A stretch of DNA of 64,000 bases from Paenibacillus sp. FSL H8-0332 (GCF_037963835.1 NZ_CP150145.1:186001-250000); one strand, 5' to 3'. Numbered from the stretch's first letter, positions 1 through 8,765 are shown. Notes: generated from the sequence alone by a model not told the origin. Translations and numbers: made by a program.

Positions 1-1
1 C

Positions 2-409
2 ATTCGCCAGCCGTGGGCCACGTTAATTGCGCTGGGAGAAAAACAAATCGAAACCCGGACCTGGCGGACCGCCCACCGGGGGGAGTTAGCCATTCATGCC
101 GGGATGCAGGTGAATAAGGCGATCTGCCGGACGGAGCCGTATCAGTCGTTACTTGCCCGTCATGGCTACACTGCAGACAATCTGCCAACGGGCAAGATCA
201 TTGCAGTCAGCCGCATTGCGGATTGCTGTGAGGTGACGCCGGAGCTTGCGCAGCAGGGCTGGCCGGGTGGCAATGAATATGTATTCGGCAATTATGCCGA
301 GGGAAGGTATGCCTGGAAGCTGGAAAAGGTTGTTCCACTGGTACATCCTATATCTGCTAAGGGACGCCTGGGGTTCTGGGAATATCCTGTGCTGGAAGAG
401 GAATTGTGA
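2..409 (+). CDS. ASCH domain protein (5' partial)
   Basis: The gene is cut by the left edge: the frame is open from base 2 and stops with TGA at 407-409, giving about 135 visible residues. The visible start reads IRQPWATLIALGEKQIETRT, followed by a TWRT..RGELAIHAG stretch. This is the characteristic N-terminal half of an ASCH domain, a PUA-like beta-barrel fold thought to bind RNA or modified nucleotides. The second half (GKIIAVSRIADC, then YAWKLEKV) fits the rest of the fold, so only a few N-terminal residues are probably missing. Bacterial single-domain ASCH proteins are cytosolic, and some are amidohydrolases acting on acetylated cytidine. Which activity this one has cannot be told. Confidence 0.8.
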   Translation: MRQPWATLIALGEKQIETRTWRTAHRGELAIHAGMQVNKAICRTEPYQSLLARHGYTADNLPTGKIIAVSRIADCCEVTPELAQQGWPGGNEYVFGNYAEGRYAWKLEKVVPLVHPISAKGRLGFWEYPVLEEEL

Positions 410-740
410 ATTTCCTGACGACATTTTGAAGAAAAATTGCTCCAGATTGGCTGCCGGCTGGTATAATTGGGATATTCGGCGGGAAATCTTCCTATATATA
501 AGGATAGTTGTGCTCTGAGGCGGTTACCGCTGGAGAGGGGCAGGAATGCCGGGAAGGAGCGTATGCATAATAGATGGGAAGCCTTCTAATTGCATGGCTT
601 TGTATGCTTTGTTTGTTTCTTGCGTTCAGGGATCAGGTAAGCCGGAGAATCCTGTACCCGGTAGCTGTAGTGGTTATATGCGGCACGTTGGGGTATTGGA
701 CGTTATTAATGTAGCCGCATCCGGGCGATCATTTGATGTA
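410..740. other. intergenic region, possible small RNA
   Basis: I see no convincing gene here. A TATAAT box at 462-467, with a poor TTGCTC -35 at 437-442 (19-base spacing), could start a plus-strand transcript ending at the hairpin at 741-770. That would be an RNA of roughly 290 bases. Open frames in the stretch lack ribosome binding sites and have unnatural composition. I could not match it to 6S, SRP, RNase P or tmRNA by eye. Confidence 0.3.
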
Positions 741-770
741 GAAGTCTGCCGCTTGCGGCAGGCTTCTTTT
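741..770 (+). terminator. intrinsic terminator
   Basis: GAAG-CTGCCG, loop CTTG, CGGCAG-CTTC, then TTTT on the plus strand. It lies just past the stop of the minus-strand gene at 772-1173, but the T-run favours plus-strand transcripts arriving from the 410-740 region. Confidence 0.6.
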
Positions 771-771
771 G

Positions 772-1173
772 TTAGCGCTGCTTCATCTTCTCCATACCCA
801 GATATCTGCGCATATGCAGAGTGGCCTGGGCGGCAATCACATCATCCAGCAGCAGCATCCGCTCGTGATAACCCCTACAGATGAATTTGGCTTCAACGCC
901 TGCCTCCAGCCGCTGCTGTTCATAGACCTTCAGACCACGGGCGCGCATCCCGGCACGGACCTCCCGCAGATCGGCAGAAGCGGCATGGACGGCCGTCTGG
1001 ATCACCTCCAGATAAGGCGCAGGCGTGCGCAGCTCTGAGGATATAGCAGAAGCATCGCGCTCGAAGGCGGATAGAATAAGCGGCAGCAAAATATAGGATT
1101 TGACCAGCAGGTTGTCCTGGCTCTCTGCTCTTTGCATCCTTCTCAACCCCTCAAAGAGAACGTATATTCGCAT
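772..1173 (-). CDS. conserved hypothetical protein
   Basis: The product is 133 aa, mostly helical, with many Arg, Glu and Leu residues, and has no signal peptide, membrane segment or cysteine motif. The ATG at 1173 is preceded on the minus strand by AAGGATGAG at good spacing, which supports both the start and the gene. The C-terminal half (about residues 95-133, including HERMLLLDDVIAAQATLHMR) looks like a helical hairpin. I do not recognise the family, and the neighbours give no functional clue. It appears to be a single-gene unit. Confidence 0.65.
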   Translation of the reverse strand: MRIYVLFEGLRRMQRAESQDNLLVKSYILLPLILSAFERDASAISSELRTPAPYLEVIQTAVHAASADLREVRAGMRARGLKVYEQQRLEAGVEAKFICRGYHERMLLLDDVIAAQATLHMRRYLGMEKMKQR

Positions 1174-1327
1174 TGTAACTCATCCTTCAAAAAATAATCA
1201 ATGGGTTTTATAAACTAATCCTAATAATGTGACATTTTTCACAATAAAATAGAATGAATTATTTTATATTAAAATTGAAACATTAAAGATAGAGGATTAA
1301 AAAATTTCAGCTCAAAGGAGAATGGCA

Positions 1328-1435
1328 ATGAGTCATGAAGGAAGTCTCCGCCGTGGTTTAGTATTCGGGATCATTCTAAGTGTTCCGCTCTGGGTATCGA
1401 TGATTGGCTGGGTTCAGCTGTTCGGGTCTGCCTAG
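1328..1435 (+). CDS. 35-aa single-pass membrane peptide
   Basis: This is a short gene with an ATG at 1328, seven bases after a clear AAAGGAG (1314-1320). An in-frame ATG at 1322 is too close to the ribosome binding site. The peptide begins MSHEGSLRRGL and continues into one hydrophobic helix (about residues 12-33, with LSVPLWVSMIGWVQLF). The charges at the N-terminus suggest an N-in membrane peptide. A strong terminator follows within 40 bases, so it forms its own transcription unit. The function is unknown. Candidates include a small regulatory membrane protein or a type I toxin-like peptide, but no antisense RNA is evident. Confidence 0.6.
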   Translation: MSHEGSLRRGLVFGIILSVPLWVSMIGWVQLFGSA

Positions 1436-1474
1436 GCGACATTTTTATTCAAAATATATGAATTCTATTTGCAG

Positions 1475-1504
1475 GTGTCGTCCCTATGGGCGGCACTTTT
1501 TTTT
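1475..1504 (+). terminator. intrinsic terminator
   Basis: GTGTCGTCC, loop CTAT, GGGCGGCAC, then eight T residues: a nine-pair stem including G-U pairs. It ends the small membrane peptide gene. Confidence 0.85.
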
Positions 1505-1786
1505 CGAGCTGAGATGCCCATAAATAGGTAAAATTGCATTGAACAGGAGCAGATGATGAGTAGAGGTGGGCTGAGGGCGATAAAATAGGACGAATGTATC
1601 AAATTTTAATGATATAAATTGATAGTATTATAGAAAAGAGAGACAAACGGCTACAGCCAATCCTCTGATTTCTCGACTTTTTTCGTCACTAGATAAAAAA
1701 GAGACTCGTCCCTTAACCCTTATGGTACAAGGGATCAATGAGGAACCATCGTAAAAAATAATTTCAAAAAATATACTGGGAGTGGA

Positions 1787-1816
1787 TTGACAATAGGGTG
1801 GGAGAGCGGATAAACT
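1787..1816 (+). promoter_or_regulatory. candidate promoter for the riboswitch-adhesin unit
   Basis: TTGACA at 1787-1792, then 18 bases, then TAAACT at 1811-1816. Transcription would start near 1823, about 80 bases before the c-di-GMP aptamer. A TATAAT at 1876-1881 is an alternative but lacks a good -35. The rest of 1505-1900 is AT-rich and holds no gene. Confidence 0.4.
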
Positions 1817-1901
1817 GAAATTAGTACAAAAGTAACAAATGTCATAGACTCAACAATGAATTTACATAAGCAAATTATAATTTCATATCGAAATCATGTA
1901 C

Positions 1902-2016
1902 AAACGCAAACCGTATCGAAAGAACGGGACGCAAAGTCAGGAATCTACTGTCTCAAAAGTTGAGGCTAGGGTCGTCCGGCCGCCGTGAAGCTAACCCTTC
2001 TTGGCGGTCTTTTTTG
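1902..2016 (+). promoter_or_regulatory. cyclic di-GMP-I (GEMM) riboswitch with terminator
   Basis: The core signatures of the class I c-di-GMP aptamer are visible: GCAAACC at 1906-1912, a CGAAAG tetraloop stem at 1917-1922, then GGGACGCAAAGUC at 1926-1938. A second arm runs to GGCTAGGGTCGTCCGGCC at 1965-1982. It merges into an expression platform: CCGCC..GAAG (1980-1990) pairs with CTTC..GGCGG (1997-2007), followed by TTTTTT, a rho-independent terminator. The 3' strand of the aptamer overlaps the 5' arm of the terminator, as expected for a transcriptional switch. The adhesin start codon lies 54 bases further on. Whether ligand turns expression on or off cannot be read with certainty. Overlap of P1-side bases with the terminator stem would allow ligand to prevent termination (an ON switch). 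Confidence 0.85.
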
Positions 2017-2069
2017 TTGTTATAGTCTCGTGACAGATTCATAGAATAGTAACTAGGAGGTGTGGACTA

Positions 2070-4871
2070 TTGAAGAAAAGAGTGCGTAAAACAGCCGCCA
2101 TCATTATGGCGGGCCTATTGACCTTATCCAGTGCCTTTACGTGGGGGACGGATGTTAGAGCAGCTTCAGGGGTGCCGTATACGCCAACACCGGTTTTGGG
2201 TGTCGCAGGGAATTTTAATGCTTTTATCCTCGGGGATTTTAAACAAGCCAATGATCAGATTGAGGGCCGCCTGGCAGCGGCAGGGAACATTACCCTCTCC
2301 GGAGGTTACGGAGTAGCCAGAGCATACAGTGGTGCTGCGCCGACGGATGTACTTGTGGCCGGTAAGAATTTTGTACATTCAGGCAGTGGAGAGATCTATG
2401 GGAATGTGGTATTTGGGGATAGCTTTACAGCCAATGAGCCTGGTGTCAACATCAAAGGCGGGAAGAAAAATGCCAGCCCGATTGATTTTGCAGCCGAGCA
2501 GCAGATGCTGATCTCCCGTTCCACAGAGTATGGGGCTTTGGCCGACACGAATGAGATTGGCGATAATCATTATGGACAGCTCAAGATAAGTGCACCGGAT
2601 CGTTTCAATGTAGTTCATTTGGATGCTTCGACACTGGCGAAGACCAACTATATCGAATTCAACATTGCCCAGAACGCTACGCTGATTATTAATATAAGCG
2701 GGTCTACAGTCAATGTGCCGAGCTTTTCAATGAGTAACGGCAGAGCCAGTCAAGTATTGTTCAACTTTTACGAAGCCTCTGAGGTGAATATCGAATATAC
2801 CTCATTCTTCGGGACGATCCTCGCACCTAGAGCGGATGTTCATTATAAAGGAGCAGAGCTGTACGGAACCCTGATTGCAAAATCTTTTAGCGGCGGGGTA
2901 GAGATGCACCTGGGATTGTACGAAGGAGAGGGGCCGCCGCCGAGTCCGACGCCGACCGCAACGCCGACACCTAGTCCATCACCGACACCAACGGCTACAC
3001 CAACACCAACCGTGAAGCCAACGCCGACGGTAACACCAACACCAACCGTGAAGCCAACACCGACGGCAACACCAACACCAACCGTGAAGCCAACACCGAC
3101 GGTAACGCCTACACCTACAGTGAAACCTACACCAACAGTAAAACCTAGCCCGACACCTGTGTGCACTCCAACTCCAAAGCCAACACCTACCGTGAAGCCG
3201 ACACCAACAGTAAAACCTAGCCCGACACCTGTGTGCACTCCAACTCCAAAGCCAACACCTACCGTGAAGCCGACACCAACGCCGACCGTGAAGCCGACAC
3301 CGACACCAACTGTAAAGCCGACACCAACGCCGACCGTGAAGCCGACGCCGACCGTGAAGCCAACACCAACGCCGACCGTGAAGCCGACGCCGACGCCGAC
3401 CGTGAAGCCGACGCCAACACCAACCGTGAAGCCGACGCCGACGCCGACCGTGAAGCCGACGCCAACGCCGACCGTGAAGCCGACGCCAACACCAACCGTG
3501 AAGCCGACGCCAACACCAACCGTGAAGCCGACACCAACGCCAACTGTGAAGCCGACGCCAACGCCAACTGTGAAGCCGACACCAACACCAACAGCGGTAC
3601 CGACACCAACGCCAACAGCGGTACCGACACTAACGCCAACAGCAGTACCGACACCAACGCCAACGGCGGTACCGACACCAACGCCAACGGCAGAGCCGAC
3701 GCCAACGCCAACGGCAGAGCCGACGCCAACGCCGACGGCAGTACCGACACCAACGCCGACAGCAGAACCGACGCCAACACCAACGGCAGAGCCGACACCA
3801 ACGCCAACGGCAGTACCGACACCAACGCCGACGGTAGAACCAACGCCGACACCGACACCAGAGCCAACACCGACGGTAGAGCCGACACCAACACCGACGC
3901 CGACGGCAGAACCAACACCAACACCAACGGCAGAGCCAACACCAACACCGACGGTAGAGCCGACACCAACGCCGACGGTAGAGCCGACACCAACACCAAC
4001 GGCAGAGCCAACACCAACACCGACGGTAGAGCCAACACCAACACCGACGGTAGAGCCGACACCAACACCAACGGTAGAGCCAACACCAACACCGACGGTA
4101 GAGCCGACACCAACGCCGACAGCAACGCCAACGGCAGAGCCGACACCAACGCCAACGCCGACACCGACACCAACGCCGACGCCAACGCCGACGCCGACGC
4201 CGACAGCAACGCCGACACCGACACCGACACCAACGCCAACGCCGACGCCGACACCAACGCCGACGCCGACACCAACGCCGACACCAACGCCGACGCCGAC
4301 ACCAACGCCGACGCCGACGCCGACACCAACGCCGACGCCGACACCAACGCCAACGCCAACGCCGACACCAACGCCGACGCCGACACCAACGCCGACGCCG
4401 ACACCAACGCCGACGCCGACACCAACGCCGACGCCAACGCCGACACCAACACCAGATCCAACACCAGTAACAACGCCAGCGCCAACATCGCCGCCGTTCA
4501 GTTTCCCTCCAGTGCCTACGCCGACTCCGATTATCGGATTTATCGTGAGCAATGATGTGGCTGTGAATGATGATCCGCTGCCGCTTGGACCTGTAGCAAC
4601 TCCAATAGCTACAACAGTACCGGCACCAACGCCGACACCGGCTGTTGCGGTTGCGCCAATAGCAGCAACACCGGAGCCAACGCCGTCAGCGGAACCGGCA
4701 CCCGATGTAGTCATTATTGATGATGAAGTTCCTCTAGGCGGTGTGCCTGTGGAAGGGACTCTGCCGAAGACGGGCGAATCTAGTCCTGCACCTTATTATT
4801 TTGCCGGTTTGGCACTAGCGGGTCTGGGCTTGATTCTTAGAAGAACCACCAGAAACAGCAAACGTAAGTAA
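2070..4871 (+). CDS. LPXTG-anchored choice-of-anchor A adhesin with Pro/Thr stalk
   Basis: The product is 933 aa. It starts at a TTG at 2070, nine bases after AGGAGG (2055-2060). Residues 1-31 form a Sec signal peptide (MKKRVRKTA, hydrophobic core, AxA-like end at VRA). Residues about 40-285 match the choice-of-anchor A domain seen on Gram-positive surface proteins, with repeated beta-helical turns such as GNVVFGDSF and [10 protein letters not shown]. About 500 residues of PTPT repeats (KPTPT, then V/EPTPT, then almost pure PT) form an extended stalk. The C-terminus has the sortase signal LPKTGE at about 898, a hydrophobic helix and a basic tail. It therefore acts as a cell-wall-linked adhesin displayed on a rod. 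The upstream c-di-GMP riboswitch places it under biofilm-type control, as known for other Bacillota adhesins. The ligand is unknown, and no sortase gene is in the window. Confidence 0.9.
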   Translation: MKKRVRKTAAIIMAGLLTLSSAFTWGTDVRAASGVPYTPTPVLGVAGNFNAFILGDFKQANDQIEGRLAAAGNITLSGGYGVARAYSGAAPTDVLVAGKNFVHSGSGEIYGNVVFGDSFTANEPGVNIKGGKKNASPIDFAAEQQMLISRSTEYGALADTNEIGDNHYGQLKISAPDRFNVVHLDASTLAKTNYIEFNIAQNATLIINISGSTVNVPSFSMSNGRASQVLFNFYEASEVNIEYTSFFGTILAPRADVHYKGAELYGTLIAKSFSGGVEMHLGLYEGEGPPPSPTPTATPTPSPSPTPTATPTPTVKPTPTVTPTPTVKPTPTATPTPTVKPTPTVTPTPTVKPTPTVKPSPTPVCTPTPKPTPTVKPTPTVKPSPTPVCTPTPKPTPTVKPTPTPTVKPTPTPTVKPTPTPTVKPTPTVKPTPTPTVKPTPTPTVKPTPTPTVKPTPTPTVKPTPTPTVKPTPTPTVKPTPTPTVKPTPTPTVKPTPTPTVKPTPTPTAVPTPTPTAVPTLTPTAVPTPTPTAVPTPTPTAEPTPTPTAEPTPTPTAVPTPTPTAEPTPTPTAEPTPTPTAVPTPTPTVEPTPTPTPEPTPTVEPTPTPTPTAEPTPTPTAEPTPTPTVEPTPTPTVEPTPTPTAEPTPTPTVEPTPTPTVEPTPTPTVEPTPTPTVEPTPTPTATPTAEPTPTPTPTPTPTPTPTPTPTPTATPTPTPTPTPTPTPTPTPTPTPTPTPTPTPTPTPTPTPTPTPTPTPTPTPTPTPTPTPTPTPTPTPTPTPTPTPTPTPTPTPDPTPVTTPAPTSPPFSFPPVPTPTPIIGFIVSNDVAVNDDPLPLGPVATPIATTVPAPTPTPAVAVAPIAATPEPTPSAEPAPDVVIIDDEVPLGGVPVEGTLPKTGESSPAPYYFAGLALAGLGLILRRTTRNSKRK
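2935..4482 (+). repeat. Pro/Thr codon tandem repeat tract
   Basis: Roughly 1.5 kb of CCNACN-based tandem repeats within the adhesin. Successive sub-blocks differ: KPTPT(PT)V units up to about 3590, V/EPTPTPTA units to about 4140, then near-uniform PT. Two longer copies containing a CTP cysteine unit occur near 3160-3250. The tract opens false long frames on both strands. It is a likely site of length variation. Confidence 0.95.
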
Positions 4872-4926
4872 GTGAATCATCCTAGCTGAGTTTTATACAA
4901 ACAAACGGTGATCCTGTAATTTGACA

Positions 4927-4974
4927 AGGGCTGCTTTCGGAGAAGACGTTCTCCTGGAAGTAGCTCTTTCTTTT
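4927..4974 (+). terminator. intrinsic terminator of the adhesin gene
   Basis: A long stem: AGGGCTGCTTTC-GGAGAA, loop GACG, TTCTCC-GGAAGTAGCTCTT with G-U pairs, followed by TTTCTTTT. Confidence 0.8.
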
Positions 4975-5141
4975 GATTAGAAAATTATGATTTACGTCCG
5001 ATGTGGATAAGTTGTGCATATAGTTGGGGAAAAGTGTCTTGGAGCATCCGCAGGATGACTATATTCTGGATCAGGAATAGGAATGACTTTGCTGATTTCA
5101 CTGAACACATGGACAGCGCGTGGTCATCTGGGCTGATTATG

Positions 5142-5415
5142 GCCGAAAAAGCGACTACATTCGGTGCGGCAGAGGCGTGTGTGCCGAATGTGGTCGAAAA
5201 ACCGACTACATTCGGTGCGGCAGAGGCGTGTGTGCCGGATGTGGTCGAAAAAGCGACTACATTCGGTGCGGCAGAGGCGTGTGTGCCGAATGAGGTCGAA
5301 AAACCGACTACATTCGGTGCGGCAGAGGCGTGTGTGCCGGATGTGGTCGAAAAAGCGACTACATTCGGTGCGGCAGAGGCGTGTGGGTCGGATATGGTCG
5401 AAAAACCGACTACAA
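5142..5415 (+). repeat. 51-bp tandem hairpin array (five full units)
   Basis: Units start at 5145, 5196, 5247, 5298 and 5349, with a partial sixth at 5400. Each holds CGACTACATTCGG. The end of each unit holds CCG(A/G)ATGTGGTCG, which pairs with the next unit's CGACTACATTCGG around an A-rich loop. A second small stem, CGGCA..TGCCG, lies inside the unit. Units alternate GCG and CCG after the A-run, giving a 102-bp higher-order period. One frame is open for 148 codons, but it has no ribosome binding site and the unit differences fall on codon positions 1 and 2. I therefore treat it as non-coding structured repeat DNA. Confidence 0.85.
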
Positions 5416-5501
5416 TGGCGATGCCGCAAGCATTTTGTTCCTTTTGATACTCCCACTCTTAAACAGCGGAGCGGGCGGAATGATTGTGGAGAAGCAGAGC
5501 G

Positions 5502-5564
5502 GTCGCCTTTGTATCCGGATTTTCACCGATTAGGGGAATGGAAAAATCTGGATACAAGAGCGAT
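5502..5564. repeat. imperfect inverted repeat element
   Basis: The arm at about 5503-5525 (TCGCCTTTGTATCCGGATTT) and the arm at 5540-5563 (its near reverse complement) are separated by about 14 bases. Differences are mainly G-U-compatible. It resembles the other palindromic intergenic elements in this window. No gene is seen between 5416 and 5764. A TGCTATACT extended -10 at 5683-5691 may drive the next gene. Confidence 0.6.
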
Positions 5565-5764
5565 TGGAACAACGTTCCGTTTGCGGAGCGTGCTTCTAAG
5601 CGTCGCCGTAATTCATACTCCATTACAAAATACACTAAAAAACAGGGCGTCTCGGCTATATTTTTAGTTGGCCGTACTCCCGTGCTATACTAGGCTCAAA
5701 TTACACTAAGCAAGAGATGCTTTTCCCTGACTGGGAAGGGTTGCTTACTAAAGGAGGAACGTTG

Positions 5765-6736
5765 ATGTGGATGCTATACCTGCTTGTGGCGCTGATCGTC
5801 GTGGCCGCAGGGGTGGGATATGCCGGATTCTATTTTTATGGAGTAGCCATTAGGCGGGCCCCTAAGGAATTCCTGGCCAAGACTCCAGACCTTAAGATCG
5901 ATCCGCCGCCGGTGGCCGGAGCTTCGTGGGGAGAAGGGGCGGAGTGGGTGTCCCGGCAGACCTTCCGTGAGGTGGAGCTGGTGTCTGAGGAGGGGCTCAA
6001 GATGCAAGGCTATTATCTGGCGTCAGAGCGTGCTGCCGGACGGACGGTCATTGTTGCCCACGGGTATTCCGGGAAGGCCAAGGATATGGGAGCGACCGCT
6101 AAGAACTATTATGAGAACCTGGGGTACAATGTGCTGTTGCCTGATGCTAGAGGACACGGGAAAAGCGAAGGAGATTATATCGGCTTTGGCTGGCCGGAGC
6201 GCCGGGATTATCTGAAATGGATCGGATTTGTCCTGCAGGAGAACGGACCGGACGCGCAGATCGTGCTGCATGGCGTATCTATGGGCGGAGCCACGGTGCT
6301 GATGACGTCCGGCGAGGAGCTTCCTCCGCAGGTCAAGGCGATTGTCGCCGATTGCGGCTACACCTCGGTCAAGGCGCAGCTGTCCTATCAGCTGAAGCGG
6401 ATGTACCATCTGCCCAGCTTCCCGTTTGTGCCGGTGGCCAGTCTGGTGACCCGGATGAAGGCCGGTTATTCCTTTGGGGAGGCGTCTGCGCTGAAGCAGG
6501 TACGCAAGGCCAAGGTGCCGATTCTGTTCATCCATGGGGATGCGGATACCTTCGTGCCTTTTGATATGATGAATGAGTTGTATGAGGCCTGCCGGAGTCC
6601 GAAGGAGCAATTAGTGGTGCGTGGAGCGGGGCATGGTCTTGCCTATGATACGGATAAAAGCACATACATCCGCACAGTAGGCGAATTCGTGGAACGCTAT
6701 GTACACAGCCCGGTTGCCGCTGAATCAGTAAGGTAA
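5765..6736 (+). CDS. membrane-anchored alpha/beta hydrolase (YqkD-like)
   Basis: The product is 323 aa. I chose the ATG at 5765 because AAAGGAGG (5750-5757) sits seven bases ahead; an earlier in-frame start would have none. Residues 1-27 form an N-terminal membrane helix. The catalytic domain follows, with oxyanion-region HGYSGKAKD, nucleophile elbow GVSMGG (Ser about 178), acid GDADTFVP (Asp about 260) and base GAGHGLA (His about 290). DARGHGKSEG is typical of the family. It belongs to the serine aminopeptidase/FrsA-like hydrolases such as Bacillus YqkD. The substrate is unknown, and an esterase or peptidase at the membrane face is likely. It is monocistronic, ending at a strong hairpin 20 bases later. 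Confidence 0.85.
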   Translation: MWMLYLLVALIVVAAGVGYAGFYFYGVAIRRAPKEFLAKTPDLKIDPPPVAGASWGEGAEWVSRQTFREVELVSEEGLKMQGYYLASERAAGRTVIVAHGYSGKAKDMGATAKNYYENLGYNVLLPDARGHGKSEGDYIGFGWPERRDYLKWIGFVLQENGPDAQIVLHGVSMGGATVLMTSGEELPPQVKAIVADCGYTSVKAQLSYQLKRMYHLPSFPFVPVASLVTRMKAGYSFGEASALKQVRKAKVPILFIHGDADTFVPFDMMNELYEACRSPKEQLVVRGAGHGLAYDTDKSTYIRTVGEFVERYVHSPVAAESVR

Positions 6737-6755
6737 AAGTCCCTAGAACGTAGAC

Positions 6756-6790
6756 GCGCCCGATATCCGCTGACAGCGGTTATCGGGCGC
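6756..6790. terminator. hairpin after hydrolase gene
   Basis: GCGCCCGATA-CCGCT, loop GAC, AGCGG-TATCGGGCGC: a nearly perfect long stem. The T-run is weak (TAATTATGTT), so it may act as a processing or bidirectional stop signal. Confidence 0.6.
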
Positions 6791-7217
6791 TAATTATGTT
6801 CCACACATGGGGCCTTTCCCCAGAACAGGGAAGCAGCACGCCAAGTCTTTATCGGTATATTAATCCCCCGCCGTCTGTGAGCAAGACGGGTGTCGTTATT
6901 CCTTGTTATTTCCAGCAGCCGTGTGGCGAGAGAAATCCTTCCAATACGACAAAAGCCCTACCTCTCTTTTGTCCTTGCGGCTCCGTGGCCGCGCCAGTGT
7001 GAATCGGAATGCTATGTTCGAATTTAATCTCATAAAAGGGATAAGTACTGCAAGAAAACGTAAGATATTGTGTCCAAACCGCCGATAATATATAGAGTGA
7101 TTCATCGGCCTGACATCTTCTTGATGGGGATAAACATACTCGAAAACAAATATTGTTTTATTATAGCACGGGCATCATAAAAACGCAACTGTATATTGGG
7201 CTGAGGCCGGGACGGGA
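6791..7217. other. intergenic region, possible minus-strand transcript
   Basis: No secure gene. A minus-strand promoter at 7160-7188 points leftward into this region. The only frame there is 69 codons (start 7105), Arg-rich, with a poor ribosome binding site, so a non-coding RNA is equally possible. A small inverted repeat (GACAAAA/TTTTGTC near 6948-6972) is visible. Confidence 0.3.
7160..7188 (-). promoter_or_regulatory. candidate minus-strand promoter
   Basis: Read on the minus strand: TTGCGT, 17 bases, TATAAT preceded by TGC (extended -10). It diverges from the HD-GYP gene that starts at 7218. Confidence 0.5.
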
Positions 7218-8765
7218 ATGAGGGGACAGATGAGACTATACAGAGGTTTTTTGAGAAGTCAGATCCGGAACTATGTCTTCGGCTCTACTGTAGCGGTACT
7301 GGCAGTCGGGAGTCTGCTTATGCTATCTTCCCTGGAGATCAGCCGGGTTGAATATTACCGCCTCCTGCTGGTGCTTATTTTTTCTTTTGTGATTATGGCG
7401 TCCATAGAGATTACGGTCTTTCTCAGACAGATCAGACCCATACGGGCTGCGCTGGTTCAGGAGAATGCTACATTACCTATGCTCGAGGAAGCTTATCTGC
7501 ACACCCACCAGCTGCCCAAACGGGCCATTCAGCGGATTATGGGGCCGCATCTGCTCGGATTATCCGTGCCGGCTCTGTTGCTGACATTCTGGATGATTCA
7601 TGCGGGCTGGGTGACGTTCCCTTATATCTATCTGATCCTGGCTATGTGCTGCGCTGTGCTTGTGGCCTGTATGCACTCCCTGATTGAATTCTTCCTGACC
7701 TGCACCGCCATTATTCCGCTGATCAAGGAATTCAGGAACCGTGCGCTGGAGCAGTATGGCGTGGATTTTGCCCTGGAGGGCCATGTGTTCGTGCCGATAC
7801 GCCCCAAATTCCTGGTGAGCTGTATGCTGATCGGGACCTTCCCGCTGTTCCTGTTTATTATGGCGACACATATCCGTATGAACGGTGAGGGGGATTCTAT
7901 AGTTGTCGTCGGACTTCAGAGCTATTGGGCCTGGGCGGGGATGGTGCTGCTGATCGGCACGCTGTTCTCCTCCATTGCGGCCTGGCTGCTGACGAACAGT
8001 GTACAGCATCCGATCCATGAACTGTATCAGGCGATGAACCAGGTGAAGGACGGTAATCTGGTCCAGGTGCAGGATGAGTATTCCGATGAGTTCTCCAAGC
8101 TGGTTGCGGGCTTTAACATGATGGTCCGCGGGCTCCAGGCCAGGGAGCAACAGAGCCGCCAGCTGCTGGACAGCTACTTCTCCACCCTGGCCGTGGCGCT
8201 GGATGCCCGCGATTCTTATACGGCAGGACATTCGCTGCGTGTAGCGGAGTATTCGGTTATTATTGGACAGCTGGCCGGACTGAGGGGGCAGGAGCTGGAT
8301 GATCTGCGCAAGTCGGCCCTGCTGCATGATATTGGCAAGATCGGGGTGAGGGACAGCATCCTGTTCAAGGAAGAAGCCCTAACGGATGAGGAATTCCTTC
8401 AGATTCAGAGCCATACGGTGCTGGGGGAGAATATTCTGCGGCAAATTGAACCGGCGGACAAAATGGCACCCTTTCTGGGCGGTGTCCGCTCGCATCATGA
8501 GCGTTATGACGGCCACGGCTACCCGGATGGTCTTGCCGGTATGAATATCCCCCTGCATGGCCGGATTATCGCGGTGGCAGATGCCTATGATGCGATGACA
8601 TCGGACCGGCCTTACCGGAAAGGGATGGACCACGAACGGGCGCTGGGGATTCTGGAGCAGGGCAGCGGCAGCCAGTGGGACCCAGAATTCGCCGGATTGT
8701 TCCTGGGTTATTTCGGACGGAAGCCGGAAGCCCGCAAGGATGCGCAGCCGGTCCAAGCCGGGTAA
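7218..8765 (+). CDS. membrane HD-GYP c-di-GMP phosphodiesterase
   Basis: The product is 515 aa. There are about six hydrophobic segments in residues 15-275, including one pair near the start, one near 110-160 and one near 200-270. A HAMP linker follows (about 255-310, LLTNSVQHPIHELYQAM..), then a short coiled coil, then the HD-GYP domain from about 330. Catalytic signatures are complete: HDIGKIG near 370, the HTVLGENIL and HHERYDGHGYPDG segments, and DAYDAMTSDRPYR. HD-GYP enzymes hydrolyse c-di-GMP to GMP, here presumably in response to a membrane or external cue. The gene lies 5 kb from a c-di-GMP riboswitch, which suggests local functional linkage. The start is uncertain: an ATG at 7230 is also possible, and both have weak ribosome binding sites. 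Confidence 0.9.
   Translation: MRGQMRLYRGFLRSQIRNYVFGSTVAVLAVGSLLMLSSLEISRVEYYRLLLVLIFSFVIMASIEITVFLRQIRPIRAALVQENATLPMLEEAYLHTHQLPKRAIQRIMGPHLLGLSVPALLLTFWMIHAGWVTFPYIYLILAMCCAVLVACMHSLIEFFLTCTAIIPLIKEFRNRALEQYGVDFALEGHVFVPIRPKFLVSCMLIGTFPLFLFIMATHIRMNGEGDSIVVVGLQSYWAWAGMVLLIGTLFSSIAAWLLTNSVQHPIHELYQAMNQVKDGNLVQVQDEYSDEFSKLVAGFNMMVRGLQAREQQSRQLLDSYFSTLAVALDARDSYTAGHSLRVAEYSVIIGQLAGLRGQELDDLRKSALLHDIGKIGVRDSILFKEEALTDEEFLQIQSHTVLGENILRQIEPADKMAPFLGGVRSHHERYDGHGYPDGLAGMNIPLHGRIIAVADAYDAMTSDRPYRKGMDHERALGILEQGSGSQWDPEFAGLFLGYFGRKPEARKDAQPVQAG

Noticed and set aside
2843-4714. Very long open frames on both strands within the adhesin repeat (Gly/Val-rich and Asn/Thr/Ala-rich products)
   Set aside because: They are artefacts of the CCNACN repeat, without ribosome binding sites or non-repetitive domains.
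5142-5415. CRISPR array
   Set aside because: The repeats are contiguous with no unique spacers and no cas genes nearby.
5001-5447. 148-codon frame across the 51-bp repeats
   Set aside because: No ribosome binding site, and variation between units sits at codon positions 1 and 2 while keeping hairpin pairing.
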